A stretch of DNA of 64,000 nucleotides from an uncultured Lachnospiraceae bacterium. GTDB taxonomy: Bacteria > Bacillota > Clostridia > Lachnospirales > Lachnospiraceae. The stretch covers positions 3,829-67,828 of the forward strand of contig CAJUCC010000025.1 in NCBI GenBank assembly GCA_910585205.1. The letters are read 5' to 3'. Positions 35,075 to 44,900 of this stretch are shown piece by piece. The notes under the pieces were generated by a model, which worked only from the letters and a program-made list of their open reading frames with translations, was not told the DNA's origin and did no database searches. Within the stretch, counting starts at the first letter, position 1, and every line of letters begins with the position of its first letter. The position numbers and the translations under genes were made by a program.

Positions 35075-35090
35075 ATATGCGATTCACTTA

Positions 35091-35120
35091 TTTACAACAC
35101 AAGAATGATTATAGTATAAT
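35091..35120 (+). promoter_or_regulatory. Promoter of tatD, overlapping the divergent tRNA-Lys promoter
   Basis: TTTACA (35091-35096), 18-bp spacer, TATAAT (35115-35120) on the plus strand. The spacer contains the -10 of the divergent tRNA promoter. Confidence 0.6.
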
Positions 35121-35136
35121 GTTTTGTAGTTTGCAA
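35108..35136 (-). promoter_or_regulatory. Promoter of tRNA-Lys
   Basis: Minus-strand TTGCAA (35136-35131), 17-bp spacer, TATAAT (35113-35108), 33 nt before the mature tRNA 5' end. Confidence 0.7.
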
Positions 35137-35179
35137 GAGATTTTTTAAAAAAATTTAATTTTTTTGTCAAGGAGTTTTT

Positions 35180-35956
35180 ATGATTTTTGAAACACATGCC
35201 CATTATGATGACAGAGCATTTGATAAGGACAGAGTTGATCTGTTGAAAAGTCTGCCGGAAAACGGTATCGGGGCCGTTGTCAACGCCGGTTCGAGTTTGT
35301 CTTCGATCGAAACAATACGGGAACTCACAAAACAATATTCTTATGTGTACGGAGCGGTGGGAATCCATCCCTGTGATACAGGTGATCTGACAGAAGAGCG
35401 TTTTGCATGGCTGAAAAAACAGTGTGCCGATGAAAAAATCGTCGCGGTCGGAGAGATCGGACTGGATTACCATTGGAATGATCCGCACCCGGAAATCCAG
35501 AAAACATGGTTTGTGCGGCAGCTTTTGATGGCGCAGGAGGTGCATCTTCCGGTTATCATTCATTCCAGGGAAGCCGCCAATGATACCCTGACCATTATGA
35601 GAGAAAACCATGCGGAGAGATCAGGCGGTGTGATCCATTGCTTTTCATATTCCGTGGAGATGGCGGCGGAATTTCTGAAAATGGATTATTATTTCGGTAT
35701 CGGCGGTGTTGTGACATTTGAAAATGCCAAAAAGCTGAAAGAAGCGGTACGGTATATTCCGACGGAGCGGATTCTTCTGGAAACGGACAGTCCGTATCTG
35801 GCGCCTGCGCCATATCGTGGAAAACGCAACAGTTCTCTGTATCTTCCTTATATTGCGGAGGAAATCGGACGTATCAAGGGGATGACGGCAGCAGAAGTGA
35901 TCCGGTGTACGGAGGAAAATGCTGTGAGACTGTTTGGCGTCACATGCGTCTGCTGA
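35180..35956 (+). CDS. tatD: TatD-family metal-dependent deoxyribonuclease
   Basis: 258 residues, a TIM-barrel hydrolase with all metal ligands visible: ETHAHYDD (His-x-His), GEIGLDYHW (Glu), HSREA, HCFSYS and ETDSPYLAP. TatD proteins act as 3'-5' exonucleases in DNA repair; the family's YabD/YcfH members often precede rsmA, as here. SD AAGGAG precedes ATG 35180. Confidence 0.95.
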   Translation: MIFETHAHYDDRAFDKDRVDLLKSLPENGIGAVVNAGSSLSSIETIRELTKQYSYVYGAVGIHPCDTGDLTEERFAWLKKQCADEKIVAVGEIGLDYHWNDPHPEIQKTWFVRQLLMAQEVHLPVIIHSREAANDTLTIMRENHAERSGGVIHCFSYSVEMAAEFLKMDYYFGIGGVVTFENAKKLKEAVRYIPTERILLETDSPYLAPAPYRGKRNSSLYLPYIAEEIGRIKGMTAAEVIRCTEENAVRLFGVTCVC

Positions 35957-35977
35957 CGGAAGAGAAAGGTTGAAAAT

Positions 35978-36832
35978 ATGGCATATCTGGGAAATCCTAC
36001 AAGTACCGTTGCAGTACTGAAAAAATACAATCTGCATTTTCGTAAGCAGTACGGGCAGAATTTTTTAATAGACAGTAATATTCTGGAAAAGATTGTGGCA
36101 TCCGCGCAGCTGACAAAGGAAGATACCGTATTGGAAATCGGACCGGGAATCGGGACGATGACACAGTATCTGGCGGAAAGAGCAGGCAGGGTAATCGCCG
36201 TGGAGATCGACAAAACGCTGATTCCGGTGTTGGAAGATACTTTATCTGTCTATGATAATGTGGAAATCATCAACCGTGATATACTGAAAACCGATCTGGC
36301 TGCACTGGCGGAGGTAAAAAACGGCGGGAAACCGTTTCAGGTTGTGGCGAATCTCCCGTATTATATTACGACACCGATTATTATGGGACTGTTTGAAAGC
36401 CGTATTCCGCCGCAGCGGATGACGATTATGATACAGAAAGAGGTTGCAGACAGGATGCAGGCGCAGCCGGGCAGCAAAGATTATGGTTCGCTGTCTCTTG
36501 CCGTGCAGTATCATGCCTTTCCTGAGATTGTAATGCAGGTTTCTCCTTCCTGTTTTATGCCAAGGCCCAATGTGGGGAGTACGGTGATACGTCTGACCGG
36601 ATATAAGGAGAAACCGGTGCAGGCAGAGGATGAAGCGCATCTCTTTACCGTGATACGCGCCGCGTTCGGACAAAGGCGCAAGACACTTGTAAACAGTCTT
36701 ATGAACGCCGAAAACCTCCGTGTTACAAAAGAGCAGATTTTACAGGCGCTTGAACGGCTCGGAATCGATCCGATGGTACGGGGTGAGGCGTTGACGCTGG
36801 AAATGTTTGCGGAACTGGCAAAGTATGTTTGA
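35978..36832 (+). CDS. rsmA: 16S rRNA (adenine1518/1519-N6)-dimethyltransferase RsmA (KsgA)
   Basis: 284 residues. It dimethylates two adjacent adenines near the 3' end of 16S rRNA. The N-terminal FRKQYGQNFLIDSNILEKIV, SAM motif VLEIGPGIGTMTQYLAE and catalytic motif VANLPYYITTPII are intact. The C-terminal AAFGQRRKTLVNSL and the final helical domain complete it. SD AGAAAGG precedes ATG 35978; 21 nt separate it from tatD. Confidence 0.97.
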   Translation: MAYLGNPTSTVAVLKKYNLHFRKQYGQNFLIDSNILEKIVASAQLTKEDTVLEIGPGIGTMTQYLAERAGRVIAVEIDKTLIPVLEDTLSVYDNVEIINRDILKTDLAALAEVKNGGKPFQVVANLPYYITTPIIMGLFESRIPPQRMTIMIQKEVADRMQAQPGSKDYGSLSLAVQYHAFPEIVMQVSPSCFMPRPNVGSTVIRLTGYKEKPVQAEDEAHLFTVIRAAFGQRRKTLVNSLMNAENLRVTKEQILQALERLGIDPMVRGEALTLEMFAELAKYV

Positions 36833-36852
36833 TGTTTTTGCCCTGTTTGTTT

Positions 36853-36881
36853 TTGACTTCTCCCGATGCCTGTGGTAAACT
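36853..36881 (+). promoter_or_regulatory. Promoter of the helical-repeat/AAA gene and glgB
   Basis: TTGACT (36853-36858), 17-bp spacer, TAAACT (36876-36881), 53 nt before the TTG start. Confidence 0.65.
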
Positions 36882-36934
36882 GAAAAGAGTTTAAAAATGG
36901 GTTACTGTATCATATTCCATATGAGGTGAGTACG

Positions 36935-39850
36935 TTGGATAAATATGAATATAAAATACGCTCTGAAGAGATCAAAACCCTGATTGGAAGAAAAAAATAC
37001 GCGGAAGCCATGGAAATAGCGGATATGATTGACTGGCGGAAGGTAAAAAACGTCAATATGCTCTGTACGGTCAGTGATCTTTATAAATTGAGCCGCAGGT
37101 ATGAAGAGAGCAGAGAAATCCTTCTCCTTGCGTATGAACGTCATCCGGGCGGCCGGATGATTATATATTCGCTCTGTGAACTTTGCATCAAGCTGGATGA
37201 TGTGGTACAGGCGGTGGAATATTACAAGGAATTTGTGCAGACTGCGCCGCGGGATAACGGCAGATATGTGCTGCAGTATAAATTATATGAAGCGCAGGAA
37301 GTTACGCTGGAAGAGAGAATTGCCGTACTGGAGGAATTGAAGCGGCGGGAATACAGAGAAAAATGGGCATATGAACTGGCATATCTGTATCATCGGATCG
37401 GACTCGGAACAAAATGCGTTGAGGAATGTGATGAACTGATTCTCTGGTTCGGGGAGGGAAAATATGTCACAAAAGCGATGGAGCTGAAAATGCTGCACGC
37501 TCCGTTGTCTCCGGAACAAGAGAAAAAATATAAAAAGGGTAAGGGAAAGGGGGTCCCTGCGCCCGCCCCGGTGCAGAGCACGGAACCCGCTCCGGATGAT
37601 GATCTGGATATTCAGGTAAAACCCCTTAACGTAGGGGAATATGCGACGATCAATCTCCAGAGAGAACTGGCGGAAAGTATGAAGGAAGTTCTGGCCGAGG
37701 AAGGCCGGCCGCCGGCTGCCGATGCAACCGTTGAATATGAGGCGGTCGGCGGTTATCAAATGGGGTATCAAACCGGTTACAGTACCGATGAAATTCAGGA
37801 TTTTCAGACACAACTGGAAAACAATACCCTGGATATTTACGAGGAAGATTATGATACCGGTGAGGTCACTGCCGCGCCGGCACAGGAAGTTTTCATGCAG
37901 CCGCAGCAGGCGGTATCGGCATATGAAAATGTACAGAATCTACATAATATGCGGAATGTTCAGCCGATCAGGCAGGTTTGGCAAAACGAACCGATTATGG
38001 AAGGCCCCGGGGACTTTACGAGAGAGATTATCACCAATCTTTTGCAGGATACGGAAGAGTCCGAAGAATTTGTTTCCCCGCAGCCGGTTCGGGAAGAGGA
38101 AGTATTTTTCGATGATCCCGATACGATCGAAATGCCGGTGCTGGATGAACCCGCCAGAGTCGTCAGAATGGCGCGCACGGCGGAAATACCGAAAATGGTG
38201 CAGATTACCGGAGAAGAAATCGACCCGCAGATGGAGTATTATAAAAACCGGGTAAAAACAATCCCGCAGGAGACGGTTTTACAGGAAGCGCCGCCGGAAA
38301 AGAGGGCGTTGCGGAGAAAAGCACAGCAGAAATCCGCGCCGCCGCCGCGGGTGCCGCAAAGAGCGGCGGAACCGGAGGCTGAGATGCAGGAAGCACCGAT
38401 ACCGGAAATGACACCGCAGAACACGGCGGCACAGATTCCGCCGGAACCGGAAAATGCGATTCCACAGCCGACTGCAGAGAGCATGGCGCAGGAAAAAAAT
38501 GAATTCGATCATATTCTGACACAGGAATACGACGGTCAGATCAAGCTTGCCGTTCCCGCAAAAGATACGGTTGAAAAACAGATTACCGGCCAGATGAGCA
38601 TTCAGGATGTTCTTCTGGAATGGGAACAGATGAAACGGGATAATGAGGAAAAGCGGGCGGAAGCGATCCGGCAGCGGGTTATGGAGCAGACCGGGGAAAT
38701 ATTTTTGCAGTTTGATGCTTCGACGAAAGAAGGTCCGCTGGCCGAACTGACACAGGAACTTCCCGAGGTGGAAGAACTGGAAGAAATCGACGAACAGTCC
38801 GATACGCAGCGGTTTTCACAGGAAGCGCTGGCAGCGCTGCAAAAAGCCGTGGCGGCAGAAGAAAAAGAAAAGGCAGAGAAAGCAGAACAAAAGAGAAAAG
38901 AAGAGGAAGAAAAAACAAAGAGCGAAGAGAACGCCGAAACAGAAAAGACGGCAGAGCCGGAAGAGGCCGAAACCGGGACGCCCCGGCCGGAACAGCAAAG
39001 CAGTGCGGATACGGATACCGGGGAAACCGATACGGAATCGGAGAAGGCAAAGGAACGGGCGAAACAGCAATCGCAGGCAAAAGCCGGGAAATCGGAAGTT
39101 TCCCAGCGCCCGATGACATCGGAGGAAAAGAAACTGTTTGGGCCGTTCATACAGACAAAATCGACAAGAGATCAGATTTTGCATGTATTGGATCATATCA
39201 GCCTTGCTTCCTATACCGGAAATGTGATTCTCACCGGAGAGCCGGGGATGGGTTCGATAAAACTGGCAAAAAATATTATCAAAGACATTCAGATGACAGA
39301 CAGCAATTTCTCCGGAAGGATGGCTAAGATTACCGGGCAGGCGCTCAATCACAAGGATATGGAGAAAACGTTTGGCAAATTGAGCAACGGGGCTTTGATT
39401 GTGGAAGGTGCAGGTGAAATGAAGCAGGCGGTCATAGAATCAATGGCCAGACTGCTGGAACAGGAAGAACAGGGCATTATTGTGATCCTGGAAGATACGA
39501 AAATCAATATGAATAAACTTCTGGACAATCATAAAATCCTGCACCGCAATTTTGATCTGCGGATTGATATTGAGGCAATGGATAATGACTCTCTTGTATT
39601 GTTCGGTAAAAAATATGCACTGGAACAGGAATATGCCATCGATGAACTGGGTGTGCTCGCGTTGTATACAAGGATTTCCGATCTGCAGACAAGTGAACAT
39701 TCGGTTACTACGAAGGAAGTAAAAGAAATCGTGGATGAAGCAATCTACCATGCGGGCAGAAAAAATATGTCTCATTTTATGGAGATACTTTTGGGTAAGC
39801 GATACGATGAGGAAGATATGATTATACTAAGGGAGAAGGATTTTGTTTAA
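36935..39850 (+). CDS. Large protein: helical repeats, low-complexity linker, degenerate AAA-like domain
   Basis: About 971 residues. Residues 1-190 are helical and TPR-like (YKLSRRYEESREILLLAYERHPGG, LCIKLDDVVQAVEYYKEF). Residues 190-720 are a Pro/Glu/Gln-rich, mostly disordered linker ending in a charged Ala/Glu/Lys coil. Residues about 735-960 resemble a AAA domain, but the P-loop reads GEPGMGSIKLA near 768, without the GK[ST] lysine. The Walker B region reads GALIVEGAGEM, without Asp-Glu. The domain is therefore probably a non-hydrolysing scaffold. GTG 36926 is in frame but belongs to SD GAGGTG, 6 nt before TTG 36935. I do not recognise a named family. It is coupled to glgB. Confidence 0.8.
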   Translation: MDKYEYKIRSEEIKTLIGRKKYAEAMEIADMIDWRKVKNVNMLCTVSDLYKLSRRYEESREILLLAYERHPGGRMIIYSLCELCIKLDDVVQAVEYYKEFVQTAPRDNGRYVLQYKLYEAQEVTLEERIAVLEELKRREYREKWAYELAYLYHRIGLGTKCVEECDELILWFGEGKYVTKAMELKMLHAPLSPEQEKKYKKGKGKGVPAPAPVQSTEPAPDDDLDIQVKPLNVGEYATINLQRELAESMKEVLAEEGRPPAADATVEYEAVGGYQMGYQTGYSTDEIQDFQTQLENNTLDIYEEDYDTGEVTAAPAQEVFMQPQQAVSAYENVQNLHNMRNVQPIRQVWQNEPIMEGPGDFTREIITNLLQDTEESEEFVSPQPVREEEVFFDDPDTIEMPVLDEPARVVRMARTAEIPKMVQITGEEIDPQMEYYKNRVKTIPQETVLQEAPPEKRALRRKAQQKSAPPPRVPQRAAEPEAEMQEAPIPEMTPQNTAAQIPPEPENAIPQPTAESMAQEKNEFDHILTQEYDGQIKLAVPAKDTVEKQITGQMSIQDVLLEWEQMKRDNEEKRAEAIRQRVMEQTGEIFLQFDASTKEGPLAELTQELPEVEELEEIDEQSDTQRFSQEALAALQKAVAAEEKEKAEKAEQKRKEEEEKTKSEENAETEKTAEPEEAETGTPRPEQQSSADTDTGETDTESEKAKERAKQQSQAKAGKSEVSQRPMTSEEKKLFGPFIQTKSTRDQILHVLDHISLASYTGNVILTGEPGMGSIKLAKNIIKDIQMTDSNFSGRMAKITGQALNHKDMEKTFGKLSNGALIVEGAGEMKQAVIESMARLLEQEEQGIIVILEDTKINMNKLLDNHKILHRNFDLRIDIEAMDNDSLVLFGKKYALEQEYAIDELGVLALYTRISDLQTSEHSVTTKEVKEIVDEAIYHAGRKNMSHFMEILLGKRYDEEDMIILREKDFV

Positions 39851-39869
39851 AAGGAGGGTGACAAGAAAA

Positions 39870-41774
39870 ATGTCAGGGCAGGAGAAGGTATTTATTTCCG
39901 AGACAGATCAATATCTGTTTGCGAAGGGGACGCATTATGATATTTACAAAAAGCTGGGGGCGCATCTGTCGGTGGAAGACGGAAAAAAAGGAGTGTTTTT
40001 TGCAGTCTGGGCTCCCAATGCGGAAACGGTGCATGTGATCGGGAGTTTTAATAACTGGAATGAAGAAGAACATGAACTTGAGAAAATAGGCCCGGGTGGA
40101 ATTTATACACGGTTTGTTCCGGATGTAAAAGAGGGAGATCTGTATAAATTTCTGATTAAGGCTAAGGACGGAAGAAAACTTTACAAAGCCGATCCGTTTG
40201 CCAATTATGCACAGAAACGTCCGGAAACGGCCTCTGTCGTCACCGATTTATCGGGGATGAAGTGGACGGATGAAGAATGGATGAACGCCCGCAGACGGAA
40301 AGATATGAATGCGGAACCGATCGCTATTTATGAATGCCATATCGGCTCCTGGATGCGGCATCCGGGCAGAGAAAACGAAGGATTTTATACCTACAGAGAG
40401 TTTGCGGATGCCCTTGTCAAATATCTGAAAAAAATGCATTTTACCCATGTGGAACTGATGGGAATTGCCGAGCATCCGTATGACGGTTCCTGGGGGTATC
40501 AGGTAACGGGGTATTATGCGCCCACTTCCCGTTACGGTGAGCCGAAAGATTTTATGTATCTGATCGACACACTGCATAAAAACAAAATCGGCGTAATTCT
40601 GGACTGGGTTCCGGCACATTTTCCGAGGGATGCCCACGGACTGGCAGATTTTGACGGATGCGCGTTATTTGAGCATCCCGACCCGCGGATCGGTGAACAT
40701 CCCGACTGGGGGACAAAGATTTTTAATTACGGCAAGACAGAAGTGGTAAATTTCCTGATTGCCAATGCGTTGTTCTGGATTAAGGAATTTCATGTCGATG
40801 GTCTGCGTGTGGATGCGGTCGCTTCGATGCTGTACCTGGATTACGGGAAACAGGACGGTCAGTGGGTGGCAAACCGCTACGGCGAAAATAAAAACCTCGA
40901 AGCCATTGAGTTTTTCAAACATATGAATTCCGTGATACGGGGTACCTTCCCGGGTGTTTTGACGATTGCGGAAGAGTCTACCGCCTGGCCGAAGGTGACA
41001 GGACCGATTGAGGAGGAAGGGCTGTTCTTTTCCTTCAAATGGAATATGGGGTGGATGCATGATTTCTGTGAATATATGAAGCTGGATCCGCTGTTTCGTA
41101 AGGGCAACCATTATGCCATGACATTTGCCATGAGCTACAACGACAGTGAAAACTATATTCTGCCGCTCTCCCATGACGAAGTTGTACATCTGAAATGTTC
41201 CATGGTCAATAAAATGCCCGGTTATCAGAAAGACAAATATGCGAACCTGCGCACGGGTTATACGTATATGATCGGGCATGAAGGTAAGAAGTTATTGTTT
41301 ATGGGGCAGGAATTCGGACAGGAACGCGAGTGGAGTGAAGAGCGGGAACTGGATTGGTTTTTGCTGGATGAGGAATTGAATCTCGGCATGCAGAATTTTG
41401 TGAAAGAACTGCTGCGGATTTATCGGAAATACCCGTGTATGTATGAGATTGACAATAGCTGGGAAGGCTTTGAGTGGGTGAAAGCGGACGATATGGAGCA
41501 AAGCACCTATGCCTTTATCCGTAAATCCCCTTCCGATAAACGAAATCTGCTCTTTGTCATGAATATGACACCGATGGAGCGAAAAGATTATCGGGTAGGC
41601 GTACCGAAGAAAAAGAAATACAAACTGATTCTGAACAGTGACGAGACAAGATTCGGCGGCTTTGGCAGAGGGATACAGCTCAGTGTTTCGGCGGAGAAAA
41701 TACCCTGTGATTACCGCGATTATTCGATCAACTTTGATCTGCCGCCTTATACGTCGGCTGTGTTCCAGTTCTGA
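39870..41774 (+). CDS. glgB: 1,4-alpha-glucan branching enzyme
   Basis: About 634 residues. It introduces alpha-1,6 branches into glycogen. The N-terminal CBM48 module (GVFFAVWAPNAETVHVIGSFNNW) is followed by a GH13 barrel. The barrel has DWVPAHFP, the nucleophile Asp in DGLRVDAVASML, the acid Glu in TIAEESTAWP and the third acidic residue in LPLSHDEVVH; an all-beta C-terminal domain follows. SD AAGGAGG lies 12 nt before ATG 39870; an upstream in-frame TTG at 39843 lacks an SD. No other glycogen genes are nearby. A strong bidirectional terminator follows. Confidence 0.96.
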   Translation: MSGQEKVFISETDQYLFAKGTHYDIYKKLGAHLSVEDGKKGVFFAVWAPNAETVHVIGSFNNWNEEEHELEKIGPGGIYTRFVPDVKEGDLYKFLIKAKDGRKLYKADPFANYAQKRPETASVVTDLSGMKWTDEEWMNARRRKDMNAEPIAIYECHIGSWMRHPGRENEGFYTYREFADALVKYLKKMHFTHVELMGIAEHPYDGSWGYQVTGYYAPTSRYGEPKDFMYLIDTLHKNKIGVILDWVPAHFPRDAHGLADFDGCALFEHPDPRIGEHPDWGTKIFNYGKTEVVNFLIANALFWIKEFHVDGLRVDAVASMLYLDYGKQDGQWVANRYGENKNLEAIEFFKHMNSVIRGTFPGVLTIAEESTAWPKVTGPIEEEGLFFSFKWNMGWMHDFCEYMKLDPLFRKGNHYAMTFAMSYNDSENYILPLSHDEVVHLKCSMVNKMPGYQKDKYANLRTGYTYMIGHEGKKLLFMGQEFGQEREWSEERELDWFLLDEELNLGMQNFVKELLRIYRKYPCMYEIDNSWEGFEWVKADDMEQSTYAFIRKSPSDKRNLLFVMNMTPMERKDYRVGVPKKKKYKLILNSDETRFGGFGRGIQLSVSAEKIPCDYRDYSINFDLPPYTSAVFQF

Positions 41775-41801
41775 CATAGCGTGAACTTCATAAGAAAAGG
41801 T

Positions 41802-41828
41802 TAAGTAATCCGGCCCGGGTGCCGAAAT
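41802..41828 (+). promoter_or_regulatory. Sigma-28 (SigD/FliA) type promoter of the flagellin operon
   Basis: TAAG (41802-41805), exactly 15-bp spacer, GCCGAAAT (41821-41828). The consensus is TAAA-N15-GCCGATAA, so 9 of 12 positions match, including the GCCGA core. It lies 74 nt before the start of the first gene of a flagellin-containing operon. Confidence 0.75.
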
Positions 41829-41862
41829 AAAAGGTGAATGTCATCATGCATTCACCTTTTTT
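41829..41862. terminator. Bidirectional terminator after glgB, overlapping the flagellin-operon start point
   Basis: A 12-bp stem AAAAGGTGAATG (41829-41840) / CATTCACCTTTT (41849-41860) with 8-nt loop and six T on the plus strand. The predicted sigma-28 start point (about 41835) falls inside the 5' arm. Confidence 0.88.
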
Positions 41863-41901
41863 CTGCATTGCGGCAGGATTCTTTTTAAAGTGAGGTTATA
41901 T

Positions 41902-44900
41902 ATGAAGATTACGTTTCAATCAATTCAGCAGGAACAGAATCAAATAGAAAGACAGAAAGAGACGCGTAAAGACGGAACGGTTCAAAAGATCGGATATGAA
42001 AACGGTGCGGGAAGCGGCTATATGCTGGATATTTCCGGTACGCCGTCCGGCAGCGAAATATACGGAGAACCGGGAAAGACCGCTGCCGATGTGATGCAGG
42101 AGGCGGGAACAAAAAATATGGACGTTATCAGCGATTATATGGCTGTGATGTCCAATACGATGTCCGACGAAGAGTTTGGAAAGCTGCAGGAAGACGGTTA
42201 TCGGATCGGTGATATGGAGGTCGAAGAGGCTGTCACGATTGTGGATGAGATCAAGGCTTCCCTGCTGAAAGCGGGTGTGTCGGTCAGCGGTTATACCGAT
42301 ACGCTGGATATGGATACTTTGACGGAGATTACCGGTGACGCCGGACTGGCGCGGGAGCTGGCACAGACTTTTTCGGAAAAAGGTGTGCCGCTGACAGAGG
42401 AAACCGCGCGGGAGGCAGTGGAAGCGCTCAAAGAGGCGCAGGCGTTGCGGCAGCCGGGAGACGACACGGTAAAATATATGGTGAACCATGACAGGGAGCC
42501 GGTACTGGAAGAACTGTACAGGGCACAGTACAGCAGCCTGAAAGACGGCAGCCGGCAGGGAAGAGGATATTATCAGGATGAGAACGGTTATCTGACCAAA
42601 AGGGCTGACAATATCAACTGGGACAGTCTGCAGCCGCAGATTGACCGCATTTTGAAGGAAGCGGGACTGGACGGTGCGGAGGGTGCGGAAGCATCTGCAA
42701 AATGGCTGATTGGCGCCGGGATTCCCCTGACAGAGAAAACGCTGTCTTCTTATATGGAACTGCAGAAGATTTCTGTTCCGATGGAACAAAACGATCTGCT
42801 TTCGGCTATGGCTATGGCCGTTTCCGACGGAAAAAGTCCGCGTCAGGCAAGTCTCACCGGTGCGAAATCTCTCTGGGAGCAGGCATATGATATTTGGAAC
42901 AGAACGCAGCAGATTACCGAAACGGCAGCCGATCTGGCGGCGCAGCAGGAAGGGGAACTGACCCTTGCGGGACTGGATGCGGCGCAGAGACTGCTGGACA
43001 GCGGATACCACAATGTGACACAGGAAAATGCCGCTGCCAGAAGGCAGTTGGAAGAGATACGACTGCAAATGACGATTACTGCAAACCGGGAGCTTTTGAA
43101 AAGCGGATATACCATTGAAACAGCGGAGCTGGAAGAAGTCATTCAGGCGCTGAAGGATGTGGAATATCAGCAAAATCGTATTTTATTCGGAGGAGAGACA
43201 CCGGCAGACGTCACGGCCAGATCACAGTTGTATCGCGAGACAGTGGATACCGTGCGGGAAATTCCCCGGATGCCTGCGGCGGTTATCGGGAAGATCAGCA
43301 GCGAAAAGGCGGATTATAACCTGAAAGAGGTGAAAGAGTCCGGAGAAGCGCTGGCAGCTTCCTACAAAAAAGCGAACGAGAGCTATGAAACGCTGCAGAC
43401 GGCGCCCCGCCGGGATATGGGAGATTCGATTACCAAGGCGTTTCGCAATATCGAAGAACTTCTGGAAGAGATCGGGCTGGAAACGTCAGACGCCAATAAG
43501 CGGGCCGTGCGGATTCTGGGGTATAACAGTCTGGAGATCACGGAAGAAAATATTATGACAGTAAAAGCAGCGGACGAAGCGCTGCGCGGTGTTGTGAGAA
43601 AGCTGACACCCGCCGCCGCGCTGGAGATGATCCGGGAAGGGAAAAATCCGCTGGAAATGACAGTTTCGGAGCTGGATGACTATTTGAATGACAGACAGCA
43701 GGATCCGGAGCGGGAACAGGAAAAATTCAGCAAATTTTTATATAAACTGGAACAGAAAAAAGAGATTACGGAAGAAGAGAAAGATTCTTATATCGGTATT
43801 TACAGATTGCTGCGACAGGTGGAAAAATCGGACGGCGCAGTGATCGGGAGCCTGCTGCATCAGGGCACAACGCTCTCCTTTAAGAATCTGCTGACACAGA
43901 TACGGATTTCGCGGGCAAAGGGAATCGATAAGACGGTGGATGACGATCTGGGGACGCTGCAGGAAGTCAGAAAGCGGGGAGAAGCCATTGATGACCAGAT
44001 CGGCAGAGCCTTTGCAAACCGGAACGATACGCCGGAGCAGGATTATTACACCAGATTGAATCGTGAAATTTACAATACGGTAGACGGTGATACAATCGCG
44101 CAGATCGGTCCGGATGAGGAGACGGATCTGGAGACATTTGCGGAGCAGCTCCGTCAGGCACAGCCGGATGAAGAACTGGAAGCGTCCTGGCGGAATGTAC
44201 AGCGGGAGGAATACCGACAGATTCGTCCCGACAGTGCTGCCGCCGATATGCTGCGAATGATGGGAGAGGCTTTGACACCGGATAACATACGGGCGGTACA
44301 CGAGTACCGAAAAGACAGTGACGGTGTATTTAAGAAAATGCGAAAAGAAGCCGATAAACAGACCGGAGAAAGCGAAAAGTCCCTGGAAGTGGACATATCC
44401 CGTCTGGAAGAACGCTTTACCGACAGAGAAGAGGCTACGCGGGCATACCGGGATCTCGTGGAGACAGAAAAGGGGATACTCGACGATGCGATGTATGATT
44501 CCGAACATATCAATTCCGTGGATGTCAGGGAACTGGGTCTTCTCTATAAACAGATTTCGTTTTCGGCAAAGCTGGCGGAAACGGAACGATACGATATACC
44601 GCTGTTGACAGAGGATTCCGTTGTGGCACTGCATGTGGAGATCATCCATTCGCAGGAAAACAAAGGATCGGTGGAAGCTTCGATGGATACCGGGCGGTAC
44701 GGGAAATTGTCGATCAGACTGCACGTTCAGGATCATGTGGTGACGGGATTTTTCATCGGCTCTCAGGAAGAAAAGGGAGCGGAAATTGAGAACTTAAAGG
44801 ATAAAGTGAAGGCGGAGTTATCACGGATGGGATTTGAAACCGAAACAATGGCAACCGGTTTCCGTTCCGATCTGAAAACAGGATTTTCCTCCGAACGTAT

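Noticed and set aside
41920..43173. 417-residue open frame on the minus strand
   Set aside because: It is antisense to the large flagellar-operon gene, has no SD or family motif, and arises from the codon bias of the sense gene.
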